64,000 bases of DNA, taken from positions 620,001-684,000 of the forward strand of contig QYRS01000001.1 in the NCBI GenBank assembly GCA_006503535.1, written 5' to 3'. Source of the DNA: Arthrinium phaeospermum. Lineage: Eukaryota; Ascomycota; Sordariomycetes; Amphisphaeriales; Apiosporaceae. Below the pieces are notes generated by a model. That model was not told where the DNA came from. It saw nothing but the letters and a program-made list of their open reading frames with translations, and did not search any database. Shown here piece after piece: positions 42,988 through 56,941 of this stretch (the stretch's first letter is position 1; each line of letters begins with the position of its first letter). The position numbers and the translations under genes were made by a program.

Positions 42988-45146
42988 TCAATTAGGGAGA
43001 TTGACACTGCTGGTACCCATACATCTCTTGATGTCCTGCAAGATATCCTGGGCAGGCAGCATGTATGCAATAGGAGACAAGGTCTTTTGCGCGATAACGT
43101 GACCGCAGAACATACCATCCCTCACGACCCAAGCCCCCGAGTCGCCACGAGCTGTACGAGGTCAGTAACGATCCTTATGCTCCTGTTATTTGGCGTCATA
43201 GTCAGATGCTGCTTACCCAGAGGGTTCTCCATGATGATCTGGTAGGCTTCGTACGTACGACATCCCAGCCTCAACATGACGGGGGCTTGCCTTAACCAAC
43301 CCTTCACTACACCTGTGAAGCCGGAAACTATGTTCACCTCCCCGTCCTCCAGACGTGCGGTCTCAACCACCTCTGTAATCTCCTCCGGCCCAGATAAATC
43401 ATCTGACATCAGTCTATTGACGGTCCAATGTCGGGTATTGTTTAGCTCAATAAGAGCCCAGTCCAGCTTTGCGTTGTCTGGCCCATAGTCGGAAACGACT
43501 ACAGTGGGGGCCTTGGCGGTACCGATCAACCGCCCTTTGCTGAGAAGTTCATTGCTCGGTGGCTGGTGTGTTTTTAGCTCCAGTTTCGAGATCGACGGGG
43601 ACAAAGAGATATAATCAATTTCGTCCCTGGGTTGTCGTGGCGGAAAGGGGGCATCGAGCGTGTTGCTGTCGTCGTCACTCTCTCCGTCCATGAACACCCA
43701 GGGCGATGCCGACTCCGAATCAGAGTCTGGGTCTGACTCCGGCTCCGAGTCAGGCTCCCCAGTATATCGTGACTCCTCCTTAGAGGAGTATTGTTCCCAG
43801 CTCCAATACTCGAATGAGTGTCCTGTAGCTAAGCCATACGCCGATCCATTTATAAGTATAGTTCCTCCAATCGTGAAGTATGCGTGCTGTGTACGCGAAT
43901 TGCATACTAGAGCCGGGGTACCACAGAGTGTATCCTTTTCTGGCAAGTCTGCTTGGACGTATATGAACAGAGGCTTGTACGTGGGTACCGATAGCCTTGT
44001 GATGCTACCTCTCAAGTTCGCGGCTGGGGAACTGGGTGGAGCTGACTCTGCGTCGACATAGGACACTGGGCTTCCCTGCTGTCTCTCTCTGGTCCGAGGA
44101 GGATACCCAGCTTCGACGTCGGTAGAATCCGTTGTAGTAGCCACGGAGCCTTTCCCCGTCCTACTACTGTCAACTGATTCTTGTCCACGAATCCACGATA
44201 GTATGCGATTGCCATTTTCGTCTGTCGTTCGTGCGTTGACCCCGACTTTCCTTAGGAGAAGCCGGCGTCTATATAACATGCACAAAAAAGTTGCCACTAA
44301 TGATAACACACCAAGACCCAGTCCCACGCCCAGTCCCACGCTCAACGCTGTACTCTGGTGACTGGCGGTAGTTGGTCCATCACGCCTTTTGACAAGAGAC
44401 AACTGATGCACGGGGTCGATGATGACGATGACAGGGTATCTGGTGCTGGCCAGCCATTTCTGCGACTTGAGCAACTTCTTCAGTCGTTTCCTATGTGGTT
44501 CATTGCAGCATGTTAGGACGATTGATGGCTTGAGGTGTGTTTTGAAAGGCCCTGCCATCACAAGCTCCCAAGACAACGAAGGATCCAACCCAGGCTTTGG
44601 CTTGAAAAGATTCAGTAGTGCATCTTCCAGACGATGCTTGATGGAGCTCCACTTCTCAGCATCGTCACGGGATATTGGCAGCCTTGGGGCGACGAAAACA
44701 CCCTTTTCCAACTCTCGAATATCGGGACCCTCGGAGGTGCTGGTGCCAGAGGTGCTGGTGCTACCTATGGTTGTCATATACGAGGTTCCTGAATTTCGCG
44801 AGTCATCGGCAGTTTTGCTGTGAGAGGTTTCACTTGCTGGGGACGACGATCTGACCACGGACGAAGCTTCCTCGCCTGCAGAAGCAGCATTCAGGTCCAA
44901 GGACGGGATCTCCAGACCTATACTGTACTCCACACCGATTGAAGAAGGGTAAGGCTGGGGATATTCCTTTCCAGCAGGTTCTGTGTCGGGTTCAGGATGG
45001 TGGGTGGGGGCCTTCAGTGCAGCCAGGCGAGCAAGCCTCTCCTCCAGTTCTGTTGGGTCCTTATCGGGATCGTCTTCACGCGCCTGCGGTAAGACTTTGT
45101 CGACCATAGAACGTATGGCCAATTGTTCCGTCATTTCTGATGGCAT
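42988..45146 (-). CDS. Membrane-anchored protein with trypsin-like serine protease domain, function unknown
   Basis: 697 residues from exons 43217-45146 and 42988-43151 (intron GTAAGC...TACAG, frame kept exactly). The N-terminal part is partly disordered with a Ser/Thr-rich stretch (near 95-140), then a small folded region (VFVAPRLPISRDDAEKWSSI ... SLVKRRDG, 150-256). One clear membrane segment lies at about 267-291, followed by an RRRLLLRK stop-transfer stretch. Beyond a disordered linker lies a chymotrypsin-fold region: TIGGTILINGSAYGLATGHS (H443), an acidic insertion (SEPESDPDSDSES), LDWALIEL (D562) and, from exon 2 only, RGDSGAWVV (S648) with CGHVIA after it. All three catalytic residues are in order. 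The first-exon frame runs on into the intron and stops, so single-frame calling would miss the serine. I know similar C termini in unannotated fungal proteins but no function. Confidence 0.8.
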
Positions 45147-45507
45147 GTACGCACTGGGGTGTGTGGGATCTGTGGTGTCTCTGCGTACGCCATGCTACGA
45201 ACAACGGCTAACTCATTGGAAGAACAATTCAAAAGTGAAATAAACCCAGGAGCCATATTTAAAAGACCTGGAGACATTTCTGCCTTGTGCGCCTCGCTGC
45301 TGAGGGGTCCGTTGCAGTTCTTATGCAGGTCGGGCCAATAGTATCGACTTGGTTGGCATGTACCGCTGAGGCAAATCTACCTCGCCCCCAACAGAACCCC
45401 CAAGTCGGCATGTACGCAATCTAAGTTGACCGAGGGGCCCCTTTTCCAATTATTAAGCAGTGTTGTAGCTGATAATTCACTGTACTTATCCTTTTGAATG
45501 CCGTTTA
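45147..45507. promoter_or_regulatory. Divergent promoter of the trypsin-like and C-terminal-TM genes
   Basis: Only 361 bases lie between the two start codons, so the pair probably shares regulation. I see no distinct motif. Confidence 0.4.
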
Positions 45508-46686
45508 GTGCCGTCACATTCTGCCCGCCGGGCAACCACCCAATGCCTCACAATCATGAGCTTCTTCCGCGGACTCATCTCTCACCAAGTCAAATGTGAC
45601 ATTTCTCAGAGCCTTTTCAACGCAGAATACCGCCCAGGTCAAGACCCCCATTGGGAGGGCTATTATTCGTACTTCGACAGAGAGTTGAGGCATAGTGCTA
45701 TGGGTGTAGCCCGTCAACAATCCTGCAGCACACTTCAATCGCATCACGACATCATCTATATACATAGGATCCTCTGCAGCAGCAAACACAGACCAAAACA
45801 TGAATTGATCACACTCCTTCGTGGAAGTTACGCACAGGCAGAAGACAGCTCGATAGAAACTTCAATCGACTTGACTGTCCGGCTGTGGCTCATGGTAAAC
45901 GTCCGGAGCCAAGCTTCGCTGCATCGCATGCCGCAGAAGCTTTCAGTCAACTGGGACAACTCGGCATCACTGATAGACGTTATCGGATCAATGTTCGAGC
46001 CATCCCGACGGCCATTGGACGCTGGCCGCAGCCGACTGATGCCATTATTCACAGCGTGTAACATGTCACGGCTTTGCGGTCTGCAAATCAGGTGGACAGA
46101 CAGTCTAGAGGATCACTTGAGGCTTGACTTGCGGGTGAAGGAACTCTGGGTGTTCCCATATAAGGGCTTTCTATTGAAACATATGGAAATGCAGGATCCG
46201 AGTGTCAGAGACAAGTGAGTTGAAATATACACGCAAGGTACGGGACCAAGGCATCAAACCGGTAGGAGACACTAATGTTTGGGCTGTGATAGGTGTTCCG
46301 TATTCCCTAAAGGGTTGTTGCGAGAGACTATCACCACCCTCAACCTACTCTTTCCCCACTGGGATCCAAACACACAGAGCTTCCTTTCTGCTCAGAACCA
46401 GAACTTCCACACCATTGCCCCTTTCGCTGGACCCCGGCGACTGGATCTGAACGAGTTTTCTTACTGGCGAGATCAGCTTACCGAGCTATACGAGCGTGTG
46501 TATCTCGCTCCGGCCGACAGCTGGCGCCAGCTTTGGGCAGATCGGCGGAACCCACATCAGTGGTGGACGTTCTGGATAGCGGTGGTCGTACTGGTTTTGT
46601 CGGTAATATCTTGCGCTGCCTCGGTCATCCAGGCTTGGGCATCTGTGAAGGCGCTGACCCTGCAGCTTGAATCGGGTTCTTCGTAG
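45508..46686 (+). CDS. Fungal protein of unknown function with C-terminal membrane segment
   Basis: 366 residues from exons 45508-46214 and 46293-46686 (intron GTGAGT...GATAG). Splicing keeps frame and joins VRDK to CSVFPKGLLRETITTLNLLF, a line of residues typical of this family as I remember it. No catalytic motif is visible in the soluble part. The C terminus WWTFWIAVVVLVLSVISCAA SVIQAW (about 326-351) is a single membrane segment followed by a short polar tail, so it is probably tail-anchored. An alternative start is M17 (MSFFRGL). Many ascomycete genomes hold related hypothetical proteins. It is divergent from the protease-like gene and the last intact gene before the AT-rich block, which begins about 150 bases further on. 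Confidence 0.7.
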
Positions 46687-47834
46687 CATTCATAGGGAGA
46701 AAGAGAACTAGAGCTCATCCGGGCTGAGACAAAGGGTTGCGCCAAGCACGGGGTGCAAAAGTCGAAGTGGCTGCCAATAGGACAAGAGGCTACGACGGCT
46801 CCGATCTTATAGCTCTTTATACCGAGTCCGTCGTAATGCTGCGAGCGAGTGAAATAATAAGTTCCGTAGTTTATAGGATTTATATCTTTAATAAAAGGGG
46901 TTTAAATTATTATATTATATATTATTTATTTAAATTAATTTAAATAAATTTAAATTATTAATATAATATTTAAATAATTTTTTTTTTTTTTAATATATAT
47001 TATATATAATATAAATAATATAAAATAAATAAATATTTTAAATAATAATAAATAATATATATTAAGCTTTTTTTATTATAACTTTTAATTATAATTATTT
47101 ATTATTTTTATAATATAAGGTTTAAAATTTATTTAAATTCTTTTTTAATATATATATATATAATTAATATAAATAATAAGGAATAAATAAATAATAATAT
47201 AAATTAATAATAATTTTATATTAAAATAAATAAATATTTTAAATAATAAAATTAAAAAAATTAAGTTTTTAATAATATAAAATTTAAAATAAATTTAAAG
47301 TTTATAATAATATTATATTTAATTATTAAAAAAAGAATTATTTATTTATATTATATAAATTTAAAATTTATTAAAAATTATAATTAATTTTATTTTTAAT
47401 ATATTAATATAAAATTTTATATATTAATAATATTATATTATATACGCTTTTATTATATAATTTATTTTAATCAGTTTTAAATATTAAATAATATATATAT
47501 ATTATAATAAAAAAGAATTATATTTATTAAAATTAATTTTTAAAAACTTTAAATTTATAATATTTAATATTTTTTTAATATTTATAAATTTTAATTTTAT
47601 ACCCCGTTTAATATCTTTATTAATTTTAACGATTTTAATTTTATATAGATATAAAAGTTTAAGTTTGTTTAAATCTTTTAATTTAATATAATCTTTATAA
47701 TTTAAAATTATATTAATATATTTAAATTAATTATAAATTATTTTATATATTTTATCGAAATTATTTAAATATATAATAATATTTAATAATTAATTATATT
47801 ATAATCTTTTTTTTATTAAAATAAAACTTAATTA

Positions 47835-48007
47835 AATAAACTAATATATTACTTAATAAGGAGTTAATATATAAACCTTATCGATAAACTTATTAATAAA
47901 TAGGCACACTAATACTTTTAAAGTATTAATATAACTTTAATATATTTTAAAATCTCTATCCTTTTTAATATATTTATTTTAACCTATATATTTAAATTTA
48001 CGTATTA
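47835..48007 (+). repeat. Left LTR-like direct repeat of element 1
   Basis: 156 bases here (47852-48007) align without gaps to 55656-55811. Every difference I could see is a transition. About 17 more bases align on the left with few mismatches. Confidence 0.85.
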
Positions 48008-51000
48008 AATAATAATATTTTTTATAATTATTTATTATAAAAATCGAATCTTATACCGTAATATCGCGATTATATAAAAATTTAACCTTATATTATTAAC
48101 CGTTTATTGTAAAATAATTAAATAAAAAACGTACGAATTCTTTTTATTTAATACGTATAAATTAAATTTTAAAAACTTTAAAAACCGAAAAAAATATTTA
48201 TTATATATCGCGGATAATTAATATTTCGAAGAGGCCGTTACTTTTAAAAAACTAAACGTTTTAATATTATATAAACATTTCCTTCTTTTTTAAAATATTT
48301 TTTTTTTATTATTAAAATTATAAATACGATATTTCTTTTTATTTTACCTTACTCTCTTTCACCGTTTATAACTTTAATAAATTAAAAAAATATTTTCCTA
48401 TATTATAAATTAATAAAAAAGAATCGCTTTTTATTAAATATTTAATTATATTTATAATAATTATTTTTTAAATAAAATTTCTATTTAAAATTACTTTTTT
48501 ATTTTAAAATTTTATTATAAACATATTAATTTCCTTAAATAATAACTATATTAAATTACCTATTAAACCTTTAAATTTTATACACTTAAACATTGTAACT
48601 TTAATTTATAAAACCTAACCCTCCTTTTTATATTCTTTTAAAAAAATTATTTTCTTTTATCCCTATATATTATTAAATTATAAATTTTATTAAAACTATT
48701 ATTAATCGAAACTCGAATATAATACTATATCTAATCCGAACGCGAAAGATTCCCTAAAAAAATTAACGCTTAATAACCCTTAATAAATTACCCTTTTAAA
48801 CCCTAACTTTTTAAATACTATTAACCTATTTGATCTTAATAAATTATTCTTAAAATTACTAAATAACGACTTAAAAAAAACCTTTAATACTAATCTTAAC
48901 TTTAATAATAAAAATAAAAAATTAAAATAATTATTAAAATAACCGTAAACTTAAAACGCTATAATAATAATCGGGGGTAAATATAATAAGTTTACTATAT
49001 TATTAACCGAATTAATAATTTAAATACCCGAACGATTATTTAATTTTAAATTAAAAAATAACTCGATTATAATAAAATATTTTAATACCGTTATTACAAT
49101 TCTTTTTAAAAAATAAAATAAAATAAAAAACAATTTAATATTAATTAATATAAATATTAACGCTATATTAAATAATCTTTAAAATTTCCTTAACTTTTAA
49201 AAAACTTAAATAGAAATAAATTTAAATTAATTATTTAATTTAATAAATAATTAACGATTCGTTACGTTTAATTTATAACTATTTACGCCGTAATTTATTA
49301 TTATTATAATTAAACTTAATATATTTATATTAAATAATCGATTTAATTTCCTCCCTTTTATATTTTTATTTAATAACTTTAAAAATAAAAAACTAATAAA
49401 TCTTAATAATAATTTATTTAATACTAATTATAAATAGTAATTATTAAATATCGAAAAATATTAATAATTTTAATAAAAATTAATATTAATAAAAGTATAA
49501 ATAATTTTATTATTTATAAAAAATAATATATATTAAATATAATAAAATCGATACTTTTAATTCTTATTATAATAATTTTAATAATTTAAAAATAATTATT
49601 AAAAATAAAAACCTTATTTTTATTAATATATACTTTTAAAAAACATATTATAACGTTCCTTAATAATAATAATAATAATAAACGTATTATTAAATAAATC
49701 TTAAACGTTTTTTAAATACTTATTACTAACTTAATTATTTAATAATAAAATAATAAACTTTAAATAAAATAATAAAGACTTCTCTATTAATTAAATATAA
49801 AAACCATTCTTAATATTCTTATTATTAAATTCCGAATAAATATAATTATAATTATTAAAAAATACACCTATACTAAACTTATTATTTTAAATATCGTTAA
49901 AAATAATATCGTATTAATAAATTATATTATTAAAATAATCCGCTATATTAAAATTAATAATACTTTTTAACTTAATAATTTAAATTAATAAAACGCTATA
50001 ATATATATATAAATTAATATTAATTTACTTATTAAATAATTTTTTCGTTAATTTAATATAAAAAAAATAATATTAAATTATATTCTTATTATTAAAAAAT
50101 TAAAAATAACTTTATTATTATTAACGTATTTAATATATCTTATATATAAATTTATACGTTTAAATATTATAAAAAAATAAAACCCTATTTTTTTTAATAT
50201 TTATACGTTTTTATTATTAAAAAATAAACGCGATTATTAAAATCGACGTTAAAATAAATATAACCGTAACTGTAATAATAATCGTAACTTTTATTAAAAT
50301 CGTAATAATAACCGAAACTTTTATAAAAATTATAATAAAATTAATAATAATAATTAATATTAAAAATGAAAATGTCTCGATAAAAAAAATAATAAATATA
50401 AAAATTTTAGAAATAAAAAAAAAAAAAAAAAAAAAAACCGTTTATTTTATTAATATAAATAAAAAAAATACAGACGTATTAGATAATATTTCTTTTTTTA
50501 AAAAAAATAGTAATAAGATTAATAATATTTAATTAATCCTTAATTTATTCCTAATTTATTATAAATATTACGAAATAATAAATAATCCCGTTTTATATAA
50601 TAAGTATATTATTAATTATACGTTTATATATAACGTAATTAATAAAATTACATATAAATTTTTAATAATTTATTTATATCGTTAAATTTATAAATATTAT
50701 TATAAAGTTTTTTCTATAAAAAATAAAATATTTAAATATTTAAATTAATACTTAATCCTTAATATAATAAATAATAATTAAATTATAAAAATCTTAAAAA
50801 ATATTATAAATAATATAAATTTATATAAAATATATAAAAAATAACGCTATATATTATATTAAATACTTTATTAAACCTATTTTAAAAAAAGCTTTTTAAT
50901 ATTATAAAACTTATTTTAAACTATTATCCCCTTATATATATCTTCGAATAATAATATATATTTTTTAATATAAAAAATATTAAAATTTATATTAATCTTA

Positions 51001-54000
51001 ATTCGAAATAAACGCTTATTAAAAAAAATTTTCTTAATTAATTAAAATATAAATTTAAAATATAAAATAGAAATCTTAAAAAAATTAACTACGTTATAAC
51101 TTATAAATAAGTAGAATTTTCCTTTTATTTATTTAAAAAAAATAACTAAAATAAATATATTTTAATAAAATTTATTAAAATAAAATAAATAATATTAAAT
51201 TATTTCGAATTAAATATCTTATTAAAAAACGAGTTATTTAACCTTACTTTTATTAAAATTAATTTCTTTATCTATAAAATTATTTTCTAAAATTTTAACT
51301 TTAAAATATTATTTATCGTAATAAAATAAACGATTCTTTACTTTAAAAAAATTACGAACCGAAAAAAAATAATATTATTACCCGGTTAATATATATATTA
51401 TTATCGATTATACCCTTCTTTTTAATAATTAAAATTTCGTATTTAATTCTAAATATTTATTAATAATATATACCTTTATTAATATTAAAATATTAAAAAC
51501 TATAATTATTATTAATATTATAAATTAAATAATTACGATTTTAAAATATATTAAATTAGAATATATAATTAAATAAATAAATAATAATTTTTAAAAAACT
51601 ACTTTTTTAGCTTTAATAATAATTATTATATTAATTAAAAAAATAGCCGTTAAATATATAAATAATAATTATATAATTATATTAATTATAAACCTAATTA
51701 TAATAAATAAATTATTATTAATAACGCTTTAATTTTTTAAAATTATATTATTTATTAATATTAAATTTAATATAATTTCGAAAATATAATATATTCTTTA
51801 AAAAAATTTCTATTTTATTTAATATTTTATTAAATACTTTTATAATAAATAAAATTTTTAATATAATTAATTTAATAAATATAAAAAAACTAGCTTTTTT
51901 ATAAATCTCGTAATTAATTTAAAGTTATTTATTAAAAATAATAAAAAGTTAATTATAAATAATTTATTTAAACCGAAACTTTATATAATTAATTATTTAT
52001 TATTAAATATTAAAAAACTTATTTCGTAATTAAAAAAGGTTACTTCTATTAACGTTTATATTTATATTAAATCTTTAATATTCGCCGATAAAATTAAGGA
52101 AATTATTAATAAATATCCCGAAATATAAATCAATAAAAGTTTAATTAATATCTTAAAAAATTAATAAATAAAACTTCCGTTTATTAAAAAATAATAAAAC
52201 TAAAAATTTAATAATTAATCCTATTCGTTAAATCGCCGAAATATAAAAGTTTTTAATAAAATTTATAATAAATTATACGAAAAAAATTAATTTAAATAAA
52301 TTAATAAATTAATTCCTTTTATATACCTATTATTTATAGTATAACGTAAAATATATAATTAAAAAAAAGATTAAATAATTATAAATTTTAAAGTTTTAAA
52401 TAAAATCGCGATATTTAATAATTATTTATTATTATTTTAATAAGCTATTATTAAATTATTAAAAAAAAAATATATCGCGATAATAAATATTATAAGCTTT
52501 TTTATTAATTCTTAATTTATTTTAAATATTAATACTTATTTATAATAATAAATATTAAAAATTTAAAGCAGTTTATTATAATAATAATAAAATTTTATAA
52601 TACTTTAATTTATATATAAAAATTTATAAATTAACTATTAAAAAAATTCGCCGCATTTTATAAAACCTTTATTAATAATAATATTTTTTTTTTAATACTT
52701 TTAAAAATTATTTACGCTATTTTAATATTATTTTTTTACTTTTTATTAAAAAAAATATCGCTATTTTACTTAAAAAATTATTTTTAAATTACTTTTTAAT
52801 TAAGCTTTTTAAATTTTTTATTAATAAATTTAATATAATTTCTATAAAAAATTACGTCGCCGTTTTTTAATAATTTTTTTTTTTAAAATAACTCCGGTTA
52901 TTAAAATAATATTTAAAAACTAATAATTTCTTACGGTATTTAATCCTATATTATACCTAAATATTCGAACTTTTATATAAATATAAAATAATATTATTTA
53001 TAAAAAACCGTAAAGTAAATAAAATAATTAATAATAATATTAATAAATATATAACGTTTATTAAATTAATATATTATAACCCGATTAAAAAAAACTTAAT
53101 TCCTTTATCGCTATTTAAAATATTATATACTTTAAAATTATATTATATTATTACGACCTAAAAAAATTATTATTTTTTTAAATTAATAAATATTTTAAAT
53201 AAAGATTTAAAGCCATATTTTTTTACCTTAAACCCGGCTATAAATAAACGAAAAAAACTATACTATTAATATAAATCCTTTTTATTAATTTTATTAATTA
53301 ATATTTATTTAATATAGAAATAAAATATAGCTTTTTAAAATAAGAAATAATATATTTAATATTTATTATAAAAAAATTCTGCACGATAATTTATTTTAAT
53401 ATTAAACTAATTATTATATTAACTAATTATATAACTATTAAAAACATTATTAAATAAATTAATTTAAATATATTAAATATAAATAAAATTAATAAACGTT
53501 TAATAAATATATTAATTTATTTATAATATAGCTTTTAAGTCTATTATTTATTTAATAAACTAAACTTTATCCTAAATATTTTAAATTAATTATAAACTTT
53601 TTATAATATTAATTAAAGTAATAAATTTATTACTTTTAATATAATTTAATTAAATATAAAAGTCTATATATATTATATATACTTTAAAACTCTTATAACT
53701 CTTAAAATAAAATAAAAATTTTAAATAATATATTAAAAAAATAAACATTATACGTTAATTATTAAAAAAATCGCGACTATTAAATATTATAAAAAAAATA
53801 CCGAAACTTTTTTTAAATAAAATATTTTATTTAAACTTCGCGATAATTTATTATATTATATAAATTAAAGTAAAAAATAACGATTTTATATTTCGTAAAA
53901 ACTTATTAAATACTATATTATAATAGCTTATAATAATAAGTATTACTTTAAAAAAAACTAAAATACTTAAAAATTTAAATAATTTAACAATTCGATAAAA

Positions 54001-55638
54001 GATATATTAAATAAAACAATATTAAAAACATTATATAATATATAATTTAAATTAAATATCTTATTAAAAACTATATAAAAAATATAAGCTAATAATTTAT
54101 AAAAATTTATTATTAATATAAATAATTATAATTAATTTTATCGTTAATTTACTTTATATATTTATAATTAAAACACCTTAATAAATTAAAAAAAAAATAA
54201 AAACTATTTTATTTAACTACTTATTATTTTATATCCTATATTTAAACGAATTAAATTAATTCCTAATAATAAAAAATATTATAAAAAATTAAAAAGAAAC
54301 TATTACTTACTTTCTCTTTATTATTAATTAAAAAATTCTTAAAAATATAATCTCTAATAAAAACTCTAAATTTATATTAAATTTTTAAACTAGTTTTTAA
54401 AAAACACTTAATACTTATCTTTTAATAACTAACACCTATTACCCTTAAATTAATAATCTATTTAAATATAAAAATTAAATAATTAAAATCGCAATTAAAT
54501 ATTATAGCTTTATACATTTAAATAAACCCTAAATTAATATAATACCGTCTCTATAATAAAACCTAAACTCCGCCTTTATAAAAACGATCCATGTAAATCC
54601 TTATAAAATATTATTTAATTATAAACTCCCTAATTTATAAAAGCTTTTAATAAACATTATAAAAGATTCATGCCCCTATAAAAAATTCGTTTTATAAAAA
54701 GTTTTTTATAAAAAAACGTAAAATTTATAATATCTTTTACCTCCTTTAAAACAAAAATTAAATATAATTAAACCTACTAATTAATAAAATTTATTATTAA
54801 TAATAATATATATTATAACTTTATTATAAATACTACTTATTAAATAAACCTTTAAAAAAGTATTTATAATAATACTTAAACCTTTAAAAAGTATTTAAAC
54901 GTATTAAAAAACTAACCTATTAATTAAATTTATTTAATAATTCCCGAATTTATCCAGTAATCTTTATCGCCTATTTATTTCCAATACTTAATAATAATAA
55001 AAATCTTTTCTATCGTAAAACCCCCCTTCCTAAATTAATTAAAACCGACTAAAATATTAAAAGCTATAAAAATATATAAAATAGAAATAATCTTTTAATA
55101 TCGTATTTAAAAGAATAAATTTTAATATTTAATTAAATAAAAAGGTTATAATTATAAATATAATTTATAAAAAACCGAATACTTACTATTTAATTTTAAA
55201 TAATTAATTAATAAATACTAAAATAGGTATAAAAAAAACTTTCGAATAAAAAAGCTACTTTAAATAATTAAATATAAAAAACGCGCCGTAATATTCGAAT
55301 TAATAAAAATAAATAATAATAAAAAACTATTAATAAATAATAAAAAAAATCTCCTAATAGCGATAATAAAATTATTAAACCATTTAAACGTAAATAAAAA
55401 AAGCCTTAAAAACACCCTTTATTAAACCAAATTAAAACCGCTCCTTAAAAAGTATCACTTAAATAAAAACATAGTAAACCTTATAAAACGCCCGTTAATT
55501 AAATACGATAAAATACAATTAATTATAATATAACATAATAAATAATAAAATAAATATTTTAATTTATAAAATATAAATAAGAATTATATAAATTATAAAT
55601 TAATAATTATTAAAAGTAATAATACTCTTTTTTACCCC
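48008..55638 (+). mobile_element. Internal part of a RIP-degraded LTR element (element 1)
   Basis: About 7.6 kb between the direct repeats, the size expected for an LTR retrotransposon. A mutated coding frame can be followed on the plus strand at 50,928-51,480: it is interrupted only by TAA, which C-to-T change of CAA gives directly, or G-to-A of TAG/TGA or TGG-type codons. I could not recognise reverse transcriptase or integrase motifs here, so the superfamily is left open, and a non-LTR origin is not excluded. Confidence 0.55.
50415..50437. repeat. Run of 23 A
   Basis: Uninterrupted poly-A within element 1. It may be a purine tract (AAG/GAA-rich) whose G were all converted to A, or a poly(A) tail remnant. 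Confidence 0.9.
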
Positions 55639-55811
55639 GATAATTTAATACGTTATTCGATAAGGAACTAATGTATAAACCCTATTAATAAGTTTATTAA
55701 TAAGTAAGTATATTAATATTTTTAAGGTATTAATATAGCTTTAATATATTTTAAAATCTCTATCTTTCTTAATACACCTATTTTAACCTATACACTTAAA
55801 CCTACGTATTA
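55639..55811 (+). repeat. Right LTR-like direct repeat of element 1
   Basis: Partner of the repeat at 47835-48007, 7.8 kb away and in the same orientation. This copy kept more C and G (for example TACACACTTAAACCTACG-type positions that are T in the other copy). Confidence 0.85.
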
Positions 55812-56789
55812 TAAACTTATAATAATAAAATTTAAAACTTTTTTAAATATGTATTTTAAAATATTATTAAAATATTATTAATATTAAAATAATTATAATT
55901 AACGTTTATATATTTTATTAATTAATTCAATTAAATATAATTATAAAAATTAAATTAAAAATATTCTATATAATTAATTTTATTTTTATTTAATAATTAA
56001 TAGTATTATTTAATTATATATATTTAATTTTTTTAAATTTTATTACTTTATTTATTTTAAGTTTATTAAAATAATTATTATTTAAATTTTATTATTTAAT
56101 TTATTATTTATTTTATTATAATTTTAAATAAATTATAAAGTTTTATATATTTAAATAAAAAGTTTAATAAATTATTAATTATATTAAGATATAATTAAAT
56201 TAATTTAATAAATAAATCCTTTTTATAAATATTATAATTATAATCGTTATTATTATTTTAATTAACTTTATCGCTTAAAATAATCGATTTACACTATTTA
56301 TAAATTTTTATTAAAAAAAGTTTTTAAATAATAATTAAAATTAAAATATTTATATATATAATAAATTAATATATACCTCGTTAAAATTAAAAATAATAAT
56401 TAAATTTTTATAATTATTAATAAGAAAAAATTAATTATATTATTTTAAAGATTTTTATTTATTAATAAATTTATTTCTTTAATAAATAAACATTTATACT
56501 TTATTTATAAAATCGAATATACATTTTAAAATATAATAAAAATATTTTTTTTAAAAGTATATTTATAATTATATTATAAAAATTTATTATAATATATATA
56601 TTTATTATCGATTTTCTTTTGAAAATGTTTTTTATTTTTTTCCATATTTAATATATAATTTTTTAATTATATAATATAATTTTATTAATCGATTAATTTA
56701 TAATTTATTAAATATATAATAATATTTTATATTATTATTTTTATAATTTTAAATTTATTAATTAAAATAAATTTAATTAAATCGTTTTT

Positions 56790-56805
56790 CGTCCTGCGGA
56801 GGACG
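56790..56805. other. GC-rich perfect hairpin CGTCCTGCGGAGGACG in AT-rich DNA
   Basis: Six-base stem CGTCCT/AGGACG around GCGG; 12 of 16 bases are G or C. It keeps a TpG that RIP normally removes. It lies between element 1 and the Gypsy remnant. Function unknown. Confidence 0.7.
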
Positions 56806-56941
56806 TTGATTTATTATTTATATTAAAAAAAAAATTTATATAAAACCTATTACTTTTTATACGATAAATTAAATTAAATAAATATATAAACTAATTAATT
56901 ATATAATAATTAATTAATAATAAATTAATAATAATATATTT

